Origin: Cellulosimicrobium composti
Lineage (GTDB): Bacteria; Actinomycetota; Actinomycetes; Actinomycetales; Cellulomonadaceae
DNA: 46,382 nucleotides
Assembly (NCBI RefSeq): GCF_009711085.1
Contig: NZ_WMKA01000020.1
Coordinates: 1 to 46,382, forward strand
Reading direction: 5' to 3'
The notes below the pieces were generated by a model, which did not search any database, was not told the DNA's origin, and worked only from the letters and a program-made list of their open reading frames with translations. The translations under genes and the position numbers were made by a program. Shown here in pieces: positions 15,517-22,399 of the stretch (positions within the stretch are counted from its first letter, which is position 1; each line of letters begins with the position of its first letter).

Positions 15517-16218
15517 TCAGCCGAGGCTGCCGACGGTGCCGAGCCAGATGTAGGCGGAGTAGAACGCGCCCGCGACCACGGCCGTGCCCGCGACGGTGAC
15601 GACGACCGGCCACGTGCCGCGGACGCGGCGCGCGAGCATCGCGGCGAGCAGGACGAGCGACGCGACGCCGGCGACCACCCAGTAGGTCGCGCCGGTGTGC
15701 TCGGCGACGGTCAGGAGGCCGTACGTGCCCTCGCCGACCCCGATCCCGGCGAGGAGCGCCGTCGCGAGGGCGGCGCGCACGCCCTGGGTCCGCAGCCACG
15801 CCGCGGCGACGCCGACGAACGGGCCCGCGACGACGCCGACCAGCCCGAACAGCAGCGGGTGGTACACGAAGCCGCGGAGGTCGGCGGCCACGGTGTACCC
15901 GAGCACGAGGAGCACGAAGCTCGCGGCCCCGAGCACCGCGGCGTGCCACGTCCGGGCGCGGGGTGCGCCCGCGAACCACGCCACGAGCAGCACCGTGAGC
16001 ACGGTCCACCCGCTCGACGAGTTGGCGAACGGGCTCGCGGCGTCCGGCAGGAAGCCCTGCGCGTACGACGTGAGGCCGCCCAGCAGGAACGACGCGGCGA
16101 CGACGACGAGGGCGCGCACCGCGGTGCGGGCCGCTCCGTCGGCCGGTACGGGTCGGCTCGGCGCGGACGAGGGGAGGGCGGCGGATGCCGTGCGGGCGGC
16201 GGGTTCGGTGGCGGGCAC
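15517..16218 (-). CDS. Integral membrane protein, probably DUF6518 type
   Basis: This 233-residue membrane protein has an N-terminal Ala/Pro/Ser-rich tail of about 35 residues and then about six or seven helices. Characteristic segments are FLLGGLTSYAQGFLPDAASPFANSSSGWTV (here in parts), WHAAVLGAASFVLLVLGYTVA and HPLLFGLVGVVAGPFVGVAAAW. The GQGFLP-like and PFANS-like motifs fit the uncharacterised DUF6518 group, an assignment from memory. It ends 3 bases from the convergent pcrA stop. It is divergent from the DUF2975 operon, so its promoter shares the intergenic region with the operator array at 16317-16364. Confidence 0.72.
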   Translation of the reverse strand: MPATEPAARTASAALPSSAPSRPVPADGAARTAVRALVVVAASFLLGGLTSYAQGFLPDAASPFANSSSGWTVLTVLLVAWFAGAPRARTWHAAVLGAASFVLLVLGYTVAADLRGFVYHPLLFGLVGVVAGPFVGVAAAWLRTQGVRAALATALLAGIGVGEGTYGLLTVAEHTGATYWVVAGVASLVLLAAMLARRVRGTWPVVVTVAGTAVVAGAFYSAYIWLGTVGSLG

Positions 16219-16316
16219 GGAGCCACGCTAGGTCGCCGCACGAGCGCCGTCGTCCGACCGTCGCCCGACCCGGGGCGCACGAGCGTCCACCCGTGGTCGG
16301 GGTCGAGGGTCGCGCA

Positions 16317-16364
16317 TATCGATCATCGTTGTTATCGTTTCTCGATGTTATCGATCGTCGATAC
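16317..16364. promoter_or_regulatory. Three tandem 16-bp dyads (TATCGA-N3-TCGATA type)
   Basis: Three head-to-tail 16-bp units begin with TATCG at 16317, 16333 and 16349. Each is an imperfect dyad: TATCGA-tca-TCGTTG, TATCGT-ttc-TCGATG and TATCGA-tcg-TCGATA (the last perfect). The array sits just before the DUF2975/XRE operon and is strikingly AT-rich for this genome. It is most simply the operator of the XRE regulator encoded two cistrons downstream, and overlaps the probable promoter. Confidence 0.7.
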
Positions 16365-16392
16365 GCGACGGTCAGCGACCCCAGGAGGAACG

Positions 16393-17025
16393 GTGCCCGC
16401 CACCGAACGCCAGCGCTTCTCGTTCGTCGAGCTCGACCGGACCGACGTCGTGGTGACGTACGTCGTCGCCGCGCTCGTCGTCGTCGGCTCCGTCGTCGCC
16501 GTGGTGCGGCGCGTCGCCGAGCTCCTCGGGGCCGGGCCCGTCCCGGTGCGGGTCGAGCTCACGGGCGACGAGACGCTGCGCGCACCCCTCGGGCCGGGCG
16601 GCGCGGACGTCCCGGCCACGGCGGGATCGGTCGTCGTCGAGGTGCCGCACCTGCCCGGCCTCGCGACGGGCGTCGCGCTGCTCGAGGCGGTGCTCGTGCC
16701 CGCGGCGTACGGCGTCACCGCGGTGTGCCTCGCGCTGTTCTGCCGGCGCGTGGTGCGCGGGGCGGCGTTCACGGCCGGGACCACGCGGCTCGTGCTCGTG
16801 TCGTGCGTCGCGCTGATCGTGGCGTGGCTCGTCCAGGTCGGCGCGACGACGGCCGTCGGCGACGCGGCGCGCGCCGCCCTCGGCGGGGCGGAAGCGGACC
16901 CCGGCGCCGTGTTCGTGGCGTCGTTCCCCCTCGGGCTCCTGCTCGTCGCGATCGCGCTCGGAGCGGTCGCGGGTGCGATGCGCGTGGGGGAGCGGGTCCA
17001 GCGCGAGACCGAGGGGCTCGTCTGA
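16393..17025 (+). CDS. DUF2975 membrane protein
   Basis: This 210-residue protein has four predicted membrane helices: about 20-40 (VVVTYVVAALVVVGSVVAVV), 95-118, 135-158 and 180-200. The loop between helices 1 and 2 is long, extracytoplasmic and beta-rich. This is the usual layout of DUF2975, a family normally encoded with a short Cro/CI-type regulator (as in Bacillus YoaS/YozG). GTG 16393 is chosen because AGGAGG lies 4 bases upstream; an earlier ATG at 16345 lies inside the operator array. It overlaps the regulator by one base (TGATG). Function is unknown; a role in sensing or membrane modulation is inference. Confidence 0.85.
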   Translation: MPATERQRFSFVELDRTDVVVTYVVAALVVVGSVVAVVRRVAELLGAGPVPVRVELTGDETLRAPLGPGGADVPATAGSVVVEVPHLPGLATGVALLEAVLVPAAYGVTAVCLALFCRRVVRGAAFTAGTTRLVLVSCVALIVAWLVQVGATTAVGDAARAALGGAEADPGAVFVASFPLGLLLVAIALGAVAGAMRVGERVQRETEGLV

Positions 17026-17255
17026 TGCCGCCCGAGGAGGAGGTCGGCCGGGTCCATTGCCGGCTCGACGAGCTCCTCGAGGAGCGCGGCATGACGCTCA
17101 GCCGGCTGGCCGAGCTCGTCGGCGTCACGGTCGTGAACCTCTCGGTGCTCAAGAACGACCGCGCGCGGGCCGTCCGCTTCTCGACCCTGACCGCGATCTG
17201 CGACGCGCTCGGCTGCGAGATCGGCGACCTGCTGGTCTTGCGACCGCGCGCGTAG
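17025..17255 (+). CDS. XRE/Cro-CI family small regulator (YozG-like)
   Basis: This 76-residue protein is almost only a helix-turn-helix: LDELLEERGMTLSRLAELVG, then VTVVNLSVLKNDRARAVRFS and LTAICDALGCEIGDLLVLRP. The motif VTVVNLSVLKN is typical of the YozG-like regulators paired with DUF2975. Its ATG shares the A of the DUF2975 stop codon (TGATG), so both proteins are made together. It is the natural candidate to bind the three 16-bp dyads upstream and autoregulate. Confidence 0.93.
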   Translation: MPPEEEVGRVHCRLDELLEERGMTLSRLAELVGVTVVNLSVLKNDRARAVRFSTLTAICDALGCEIGDLLVLRPRA

Positions 17256-17273
17256 CGCCGGTCCCTCGCACGG

Positions 17274-17307
17274 GCCTCGCGCGTCCCCGGGGGAGGGGGG
17301 GCGAGGC
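17274..17307. terminator. Bidirectional hairpin between XRE and Clp-N genes
   Basis: GCCTCGC (17274-17280) pairs with GCGAGGC (17301-17307), with inner C-run/G-run pairing (CCCC against GGGG). It lies between convergent stops at 17255 and 17314 and probably terminates both. Confidence 0.6.
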
Positions 17308-17313
17308 TCGGGC

Positions 17314-17865
17314 TCAGGACGCGGCGCGGTGCTCCGTCGCGAGCGCGGTGCGCAGGCCGTCGAGGTCGCTGCCCGCCTCGGCGAGCACCGCGACCAGGGT
17401 GCGGTGCGCCGTCGTCCCGTCCACGCGGACGAGGGCGAGGAGCACGTGGCCGGAGTCGATGGACCGCGAGCCCACGCGGACCGCCTCGCGCAGCGAGAGC
17501 TCGAGCGTCTTCTTCGCCTCCTTCGTGAACGGCAGGTGCCCGCGACGGGTGTGCCGGCGCCGGTCGAGCGCGCCCGCGCCGAACGCGGCGTCCGTCCGCG
17601 CGCGGACCGCGTCGAGGTCGATCCCGAGCGACGCGAGCGCGGGGCCGTCGAGGTCGTCGCGGGCTCCAAGTGCGGCGGCGTGCCGGTCGACCGCGTCGGG
17701 CGTGACCCCGACGGCGGCGAAGGCGCTCGCGGCGACGCCGCCCGGCTGGTGGGCGAGGGCGAGGAGCAGGTGGACGGCGTCGATGGCGTCGTCGCCGCGC
17801 TCGCGCGCGTGCGTCTGGGCCTCGACGACCGTCGCCCGCGCGTCGCCGGAGAAGCGTTCGAACAT
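17314..17865 (-). CDS. Clp N-terminal (repeat) domain protein
   Basis: This 183-residue protein consists of two Clp-R/ClpC N-domain repeats without any AAA+ ATPase. The first is FERFSGDARATVVEAQTHAR with DAVHLLLALAHQPGG. The second is FTKEAKKTLELSLREAVRVG with SIDSGHVLLALVRVDGT. In ClpC this domain binds adaptors and substrates; a stand-alone copy could act as an adaptor or decoy for ClpC. It follows an HTH gene by one base and has GGAGG before its ATG. Stand-alone Clp-N proteins paired with a small HTH protein are a recurrent actinobacterial two-gene unit of unsettled function. Confidence 0.9.
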   Translation of the reverse strand: MFERFSGDARATVVEAQTHARERGDDAIDAVHLLLALAHQPGGVAASAFAAVGVTPDAVDRHAAALGARDDLDGPALASLGIDLDAVRARTDAAFGAGALDRRRHTRRGHLPFTKEAKKTLELSLREAVRVGSRSIDSGHVLLALVRVDGTTAHRTLVAVLAEAGSDLDGLRTALATEHRAAS

Positions 17866-17866
17866 G

Positions 17867-18088
17867 TCATGACCTCCTGGTGCTACGGGACGCCGCGTAC
17901 TTCTTGTGCACGGCCTGGCGGGTCACGCCGAGCCGGTCCGCGATCTCCTGCCACGACCAGCCCAGCGAGCGCGCGTTCTCGACCTGCAGCGCCTCGAGGC
18001 GCTCGGCGAGCACGCGCAGCGACCGCACGGCGCGCAGACCCACGTCCGGGTCGGTGCTGCTCGCGGCGTCCATGTCGACGGGTTCCAT
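17867..18088 (-). CDS. Small HTH regulator paired with the Clp-N protein
   Basis: This 73-residue protein has an acidic N-terminus, a helix rich in Leu/Arg (AVRSLRVLAERLEALQVENA) and a helix-turn-helix of the homeodomain/AsnC-like type (SLGWSWQEIADRLGVTRQAVHKKYA) ending in a basic tail. ATG 18088 is chosen because a TAGATT -10 ends 7 bases upstream, giving a leaderless transcript. The frame extends to a TTG at 18097 inside the operator, which is unlikely. It is followed at once by the Clp-N gene. Two GTCAA-N6-TTGAC dyads cover its promoter, so autorepression is likely. Confidence 0.88.
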   Translation of the reverse strand: MEPVDMDAASSTDPDVGLRAVRSLRVLAERLEALQVENARSLGWSWQEIADRLGVTRQAVHKKYAASRSTRRS

Positions 18089-18092
18089 GGCT

Positions 18093-18136
18093 GTCAATCT
18101 AGGTTGACGACACCCGACGTGTCAACCTGTGTTGAC
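18093..18136 (-). promoter_or_regulatory. Promoter with two GTCAA-N6-TTGAC operators
   Basis: Operator 1 (18093-18108) and operator 2 (18121-18136) are perfect inverted repeats GTCAA-N6-TTGAC, 28 bp apart. On the minus strand TTGACA (complement of 18120-18125) is the -35 and TAGATT (complement of 18096-18101) the -10, with an 18-bp spacer. Each operator covers one promoter element. The transcript would start at the ATG of the HTH gene (18088). Confidence 0.8.
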
Positions 18137-18244
18137 GGCAGGCGTCGGGCGGTCCCGGACGGCGCGCGCGGTCCACTAGGGTCGTGGCGCCGCGCCGGCG
18201 TCCGAGGGCGCAGGGGCACACCGACGACCACGGAAGAGGACACG

Positions 18245-19852
18245 ATGCAGCAGCGGTCCGACGCGCCCGGGGGACGCGCACGACGCGCGCTCCTGGCGCT
18301 CACGGCGTGCGCGACGGCGGCGACGCTCGTCGCCGGGTGCGGGACGACGACCAGCCCCGAGGGGGACGGCGGCGAGACGTCGGCGGCAGAGGGCGCGGTG
18401 GCGCCCGCCCGGTCCACGGACCCCACGCCGGTCGTGGTCGAGGGCCACGTGCGCGGCGTCGACGTCGAGGCGAGGGTCGGGCCGGTCGCCGTGGACGGCG
18501 ACCTCGCGGTGCTCCGGGTCGAGGTCGAGGCCACCGGCGGCGACGAGGCGGTCATGGCCGGGTTCGTGTTCGCCAACCGGGCGCTCACCCAGGAGGACTC
18601 GTTCGACGGCGTGCGGCTCGTCGACCTGGAGGCCGGCGTCGTGCGGGAGGCGGCACGGACCGCGGACGGGGCCGCGCTCGCGTCGATGGGCGAGGAGTAC
18701 ATGCTCTCGCCCGGCCGTGAGCCCGTCGTCGGGCACGTCGCGTTCGACGCCCCGCCCACGGCCACCACCTCGGTGCTCGTCCCGGCCGTCGGCCTGGTCG
18801 AGGACGTGCCCGTCGTCGAGGCGGCGGACGCGGACGGCCTGACCGTCCCGGTCGCGGAGCTCTCGTCGGGTGACCTCGCGGGCGTCGTCGCGCCCTCCGC
18901 CTACCTCGAGACGTTCAGCACCACGGCCGGCGACGCCGTGCGCACGCGCGACGCGCACGACGTGGTCAGCGTCGTGGTCGACTCCGACGTCCTCTTCGAC
19001 GTCGACTCCGCCGTGATCGGCCCAGGCGCGGACGAGGCGCTCGACGCGGTCGTCGCGCAGCTCGCGCTCGCGGCCGACGGCGAGCTCGTCGTCGTCGGGC
19101 ACACCGACGACCAGGGCGAGGAGGCCGCGAACCAGGAGCTCTCGGAGCGGCGCGCGCGGGCCGTCGCGGACCGGTTGGCCGAGATCGCCGACCTGGGGCG
19201 GTTCGACGTCCGGGTCGAGGGACGGGGCGAGAGCGAGCCCCTCACGACGGAGGCGACCGAGGAGGCGCGCGCGCTCAACCGCCGCGTGACCGTCGAGTTC
19301 ACGCCCGCCACGGACGCCGCGACGGTCCAGGCGCCCGCGGGCGACGGGCTCGTCCCGGCCGAGGGCCCGACGATCGAGGGCCTGGGCGGCGCCGTCGTCC
19401 TGCACGGCGACGGCGTCGGCGGGGTGCAGCGCCTGCACGTCGAGCTGCGCGGGGTGCGGCGCGTCGGCGGATACCTCGTGGGCGAGCTCGCCGTGCGCAA
19501 CGACGGCGCCGAGCAGGCGTCCTTCGTCAGCGTCCTCGGCTCCGTCCGCGACGGCCGGGGCGACCTCGGCCTGGGCCTGCTCGGCGCGAGCAACGTGACC
19601 CTGCTCGACGGCGGGGTGCGGGTCTATCCCGTGGACTACCTCGTCGACGAGGACCTCTACGAGATCTCGGCCCGGAACGTCCTCGCGGACGCCGCGGTCG
19701 GCTCGCTGGCGTCGGGGACGACGTCGGTCGTCAGCGTGGTCTGGCCCGACCGGGGCTCCGACACGGTCGTCGTCGACGTGCCCGAGGGGTCGACGTCCGT
19801 CACGGACGGCAGCACGCCCATCCGGTTCGTGGACGTCCCGGTCTCGGGCTGA
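18245..19852 (+). CDS. OmpA-domain lipoprotein
   Basis: This 535-residue predicted lipoprotein has a signal peptide with Arg residues, a hydrophobic stretch and the lipobox LVAGC (Cys near residue 35), then a Ser/Glu/Gly linker. Residues about 60-190 form a beta-rich domain (VVVEGHVRGVDVEARVGPVA). Residues about 240-350 are an OmpA peptidoglycan-binding domain (DSDVLFDVDSAVIGPGADEA, VVVGHTDDQG, NQELSERRARAVADRL, NRRVTVEF). A second beta-rich domain follows (residues about 385-510). It should be membrane-anchored and bind peptidoglycan. The ATG has GAGGA upstream. Such proteins are less common in Gram-positives; the two flanking sandwich domains are unassigned. Confidence 0.87.
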   Translation: MQQRSDAPGGRARRALLALTACATAATLVAGCGTTTSPEGDGGETSAAEGAVAPARSTDPTPVVVEGHVRGVDVEARVGPVAVDGDLAVLRVEVEATGGDEAVMAGFVFANRALTQEDSFDGVRLVDLEAGVVREAARTADGAALASMGEEYMLSPGREPVVGHVAFDAPPTATTSVLVPAVGLVEDVPVVEAADADGLTVPVAELSSGDLAGVVAPSAYLETFSTTAGDAVRTRDAHDVVSVVVDSDVLFDVDSAVIGPGADEALDAVVAQLALAADGELVVVGHTDDQGEEAANQELSERRARAVADRLAEIADLGRFDVRVEGRGESEPLTTEATEEARALNRRVTVEFTPATDAATVQAPAGDGLVPAEGPTIEGLGGAVVLHGDGVGGVQRLHVELRGVRRVGGYLVGELAVRNDGAEQASFVSVLGSVRDGRGDLGLGLLGASNVTLLDGGVRVYPVDYLVDEDLYEISARNVLADAAVGSLASGTTSVVSVVWPDRGSDTVVVDVPEGSTSVTDGSTPIRFVDVPVSG

Positions 19853-19964
19853 GCCCCCGCGGGGCGCGCGCCGTGCCCGGAGCGCTGCCGCCGCGTGACG
19901 AACGAAACACGCGTCGTCGGCGGCCGGGGGTCGGCCCGCGATAGGAGCGCTCGGCTTCGCGGGC

Positions 19965-19998
19965 TACCCTGTAGGGGGATGTCTTGATGTCGAGACAT
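19965..19998 (+). promoter_or_regulatory. sucC promoter element with 20-bp dyad
   Basis: A TACCCT -10-like hexamer (19965-19970) is followed by the dyad 19979-19998. Its core TCTTGATGTCGAGA (19982-19995) and its flanks (ATG/CAT) extend the symmetry to 20 bp with one mismatched pair. A nearly identical core precedes icd. No -35 is evident. The rest of the 190-bp gap (19853-20042) shows only a small CCCCGCGGGG palindrome after the lipoprotein gene. Confidence 0.6.
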
Positions 19999-20042
19999 CG
20001 GTCATGCCGCACACGGCGCATCAGACGGAAGGACGCAGCAGG

Positions 20043-21212
20043 GTGGACCTGTTCGAATACCAGGCGCGCGACATCTTCGAGAAGCACGGCGTGCCCGTGC
20101 TGGGCGGGGTCGTCGCGACGACGCCCGAGGAGGCCCGCGCGGGCGCCGAGAAGCTCGGCGGCGGCACCGTGGTCGTCAAGGCCCAGGTGAAGACCGGCGG
20201 CCGCGGCAAGGCCGGCGGCGTCAAGCTCGCCCACTCGCCCGAGGAGGCCGCCGAGAAGGCGTCCGAGATCCTCGGCATGGACATCAAGGGCCACACGGTC
20301 CACCGCGTGATGATCGCGCAGGGCGCCAAGATCGCCGAGGAGTTCTACTTCTCGGTGCTGCTGGACCGCTCGAACCGCAACTACCTCGCCATGTGCTCCG
20401 TCGAGGGCGGCATGGAGATCGAGCAGCTCGCGGTCGAGCGTCCCGAGGCGCTCGCGAAGGTCGCGGTGGACCCGATCGTCGGCATCGACGAGGCCAAGGC
20501 GCGCGAGATCGTCGACGCGGCGGGCTTCGCCGAGGAGCTCAAGGCGCCGGTCGCGGCGGTCGTCCAGAAGCTGTGGACCGTGTTCACGGCCGAGGACGCG
20601 ACGCTCGTCGAGGTGAACCCGCTCGTCCGCACCGAGGACGGCTCGATCGTCGCGCTCGACGGCAAGGTCACGCTCGACGACAACGCGTCGGAGGTCCGGC
20701 ACCCCGACCACGCCGCGCTCGAGGACAAGGAGTCGACCGACCCGCTCGAGGCCAAGGCGAAGGCGAACGGCCTCAACTACGTCAAGCTCGACGGCGAGGT
20801 CGGCATCATCGGCAACGGCGCCGGGCTCGTCATGAGCACGCTCGACGTCGTCGCGTACGCGGGCGAGAAGCACGGCGGCGTGAAGCCCGCCAACTTCCTC
20901 GACATCGGCGGCGGCGCCAACGCGCAGGTCATGGCGAACGGCCTGGACGTCATCCTGGGCGACCCGCAGGTCAAGTCGGTGTTCGTCAACGTCTTCGGCG
21001 GCATCACCGCGTGCGACGAGGTCGCCAAGGGCATCGTCGGCGCGCTCGAGATCCTCGGCGACGAGGCCTCGAAGCCGCTCGTCGTGCGTCTCGACGGCAA
21101 CAACGTGGACCTCGGCCGCGCGATCCTGCGCGAGGCGAACCACCCGCTCGTGACCCTCGCCGAGACCATGGACGGCGGGGCCGACAAGGCTGCCGAGCTG
21201 GCCAACGCCTGA
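20043..21212 (+). CDS. sucC: Succinyl-CoA synthetase beta subunit (ADP-forming)
   Basis: This 389-residue beta subunit converts succinyl-CoA and ADP or GDP plus phosphate to succinate and nucleoside triphosphate in the TCA cycle, with SucD. Family signatures: the ATP-grasp start [59 protein letters not shown], and the phosphate-binding [19 protein letters not shown] with [22 protein letters not shown] 20043 gives the usual protein length; the frame extends to an ATG at 20004, which lacks homology. Its promoter carries the dyad at 19979-19998. The next gene is sucD, 37 bases on. Confidence 0.98.
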   Translation: MDLFEYQARDIFEKHGVPVLGGVVATTPEEARAGAEKLGGGTVVVKAQVKTGGRGKAGGVKLAHSPEEAAEKASEILGMDIKGHTVHRVMIAQGAKIAEEFYFSVLLDRSNRNYLAMCSVEGGMEIEQLAVERPEALAKVAVDPIVGIDEAKAREIVDAAGFAEELKAPVAAVVQKLWTVFTAEDATLVEVNPLVRTEDGSIVALDGKVTLDDNASEVRHPDHAALEDKESTDPLEAKAKANGLNYVKLDGEVGIIGNGAGLVMSTLDVVAYAGEKHGGVKPANFLDIGGGANAQVMANGLDVILGDPQVKSVFVNVFGGITACDEVAKGIVGALEILGDEASKPLVVRLDGNNVDLGRAILREANHPLVTLAETMDGGADKAAELANA

Positions 21213-21249
21213 TCGCCCGAAGACGCGGAAAGCTGAGACAGAGAACACC

Positions 21250-22140
21250 ATGTCGATCTACCTGAACTCCGACTCCAAGATCATCGTCCAGGGCATCACC
21301 GGCGGGATGGGTGCCAAGCACACCGCCCTCATGCTCGACTCGGGCGCGCAGATCGTCGGCGGCGTCAACGCGCGCAAGGCCGGCACGACCGTCACGCACA
21401 AGGACCACGAGGGCAACGACGTCACGCTGCCCGTGTTCGGCACCGTCGCCGAGGCGATGGCCGAGACGGGCGCGAACGTGTCCGTCCTGTTCGTCCCGCC
21501 GGCGTTCACCAAGGACGCCGCGATCGAGGCGATCGACGCCGAGATGCCGCTCATCGTCGTCATCACCGAGGGCGTGCCCGTCCAGGACACGGCCGAGGTC
21601 TGGGCCTACCTCCAGGGCAAGAAGACGCGCATGATCGGCCCGAACTGCCCCGGCATCATCACGCCGGGCGAGTCGCTCGCCGGCATCACCCCGCACACCA
21701 TCACGGGCAAGGGCCCGGTCGGTCTCGTGTCCAAGTCGGGCACGCTGACCTACCAGATGATGTACGAGCTCAAGGACCTCGGGTTCTCGACCGCCATCGG
21801 CATCGGCGGCGACCCGATCGTCGGCACCACGCACATCGACGCGCTCGAGGCGTTCGAGAACGACCCCGAGACCAAGGCGATCGTCATGATCGGCGAGATC
21901 GGCGGCGACGCCGAGGAGCGTGCCGCGGCCTACATCAAGGAGCACGTCACGAAGCCGGTCGTCGGCTACGTCGCGGGCTTCACCGCGCCCGAGGGCAAGA
22001 CGATGGGCCACGCCGGCGCCATCGTCTCCGGCTCGGCGGGCACCGCCCAGGCGAAGAAGGAGGCCCTGGAGGCCGTCGGCGTGAAGGTCGGCAAGACGCC
22101 GTCCGAGACCGCCGCGCTCCTGCGCGAGGTCCTCGCCTGA
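21250..22140 (+). CDS. sucD: Succinyl-CoA synthetase alpha subunit
   Basis: This 296-residue alpha subunit carries the CoA-binding and phosphohistidine site of the TCA-cycle enzyme. It shows the Rossmann CoA-binding start [53 protein letters not shown], and the active-site His in [17 protein letters not shown]. The order sucC-sucD and the spacing indicate a bicistronic operon, ended by a strong hairpin at 22187-22218. The Shine-Dalgarno before the ATG is weak (GAGACAGAG), which may rely on readthrough from sucC. Confidence 0.98.
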   Translation: MSIYLNSDSKIIVQGITGGMGAKHTALMLDSGAQIVGGVNARKAGTTVTHKDHEGNDVTLPVFGTVAEAMAETGANVSVLFVPPAFTKDAAIEAIDAEMPLIVVITEGVPVQDTAEVWAYLQGKKTRMIGPNCPGIITPGESLAGITPHTITGKGPVGLVSKSGTLTYQMMYELKDLGFSTAIGIGGDPIVGTTHIDALEAFENDPETKAIVMIGEIGGDAEERAAAYIKEHVTKPVVGYVAGFTAPEGKTMGHAGAIVSGSAGTAQAKKEALEAVGVKVGKTPSETAALLREVLA

Positions 22141-22186
22141 CACCGGGGTCCGCGGCCGGAACGTGACGCCAGCGCCACCCGCACCC

Positions 22187-22218
22187 GACGCCCCGCGACC
22201 CTCGGGTCGCGGGGCGTC
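22187..22218 (+). terminator. Strong hairpin terminator of sucCD
   Basis: Perfect 14-bp arms GACGCCCCGCGACC (22187-22200) and GGTCGCGGGGCGTC (22205-22218) enclose a CTCG tetraloop, 46 bases after the sucD stop. There is no U-tract, as usual for actinobacterial terminators. Confidence 0.75.
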
Positions 22219-22246
22219 GTGCGTCCGGCACGGCGTCGCCGACCCC

Positions 22247-22289
22247 GGCGTCGTGGCCCTTGGCGTCGTGGCCCCCTGGCGTCGTGGCC
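22247..22289 (+). repeat. Three copies of GGCGTCGTGGCC upstream of perM
   Basis: GGCGTCGTGGCC begins at 22247, 22262 and 22278 (periods 15 and 16 bp), followed by the palindrome GTGGCCACGGCCAC. It lies between the sucCD terminator and perM. It could be a direct-repeat operator or a slippage product; the function is unknown. Confidence 0.6.
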
Positions 22290-22399
22290 ACGGCCACGGG
22301 TGCGCAGCGCCCGGCGCGGGGGCATCGCGGGGCGCGGGTAGTCTGGCGCGCCGGGGCGAATGTCACGAACCGACCTCCCGATCGACGACGATAGGCACC

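Noticed and set aside
16345-16392. DUF2975 start at ATG 16345
   Set aside because: It lies inside the operator array and has no Shine-Dalgarno, whereas GTG 16393 has AGGAGG.
18089-18097. TTG start of the HTH gene at 18097
   Set aside because: It overlaps the -10 and operator 1; ATG 18088 fits the predicted start point.
20004-20042. sucC start at ATG 20004
   Set aside because: Adds 13 residues absent from the family; GTG 20043 begins exactly at the conserved MDLFEYQ.
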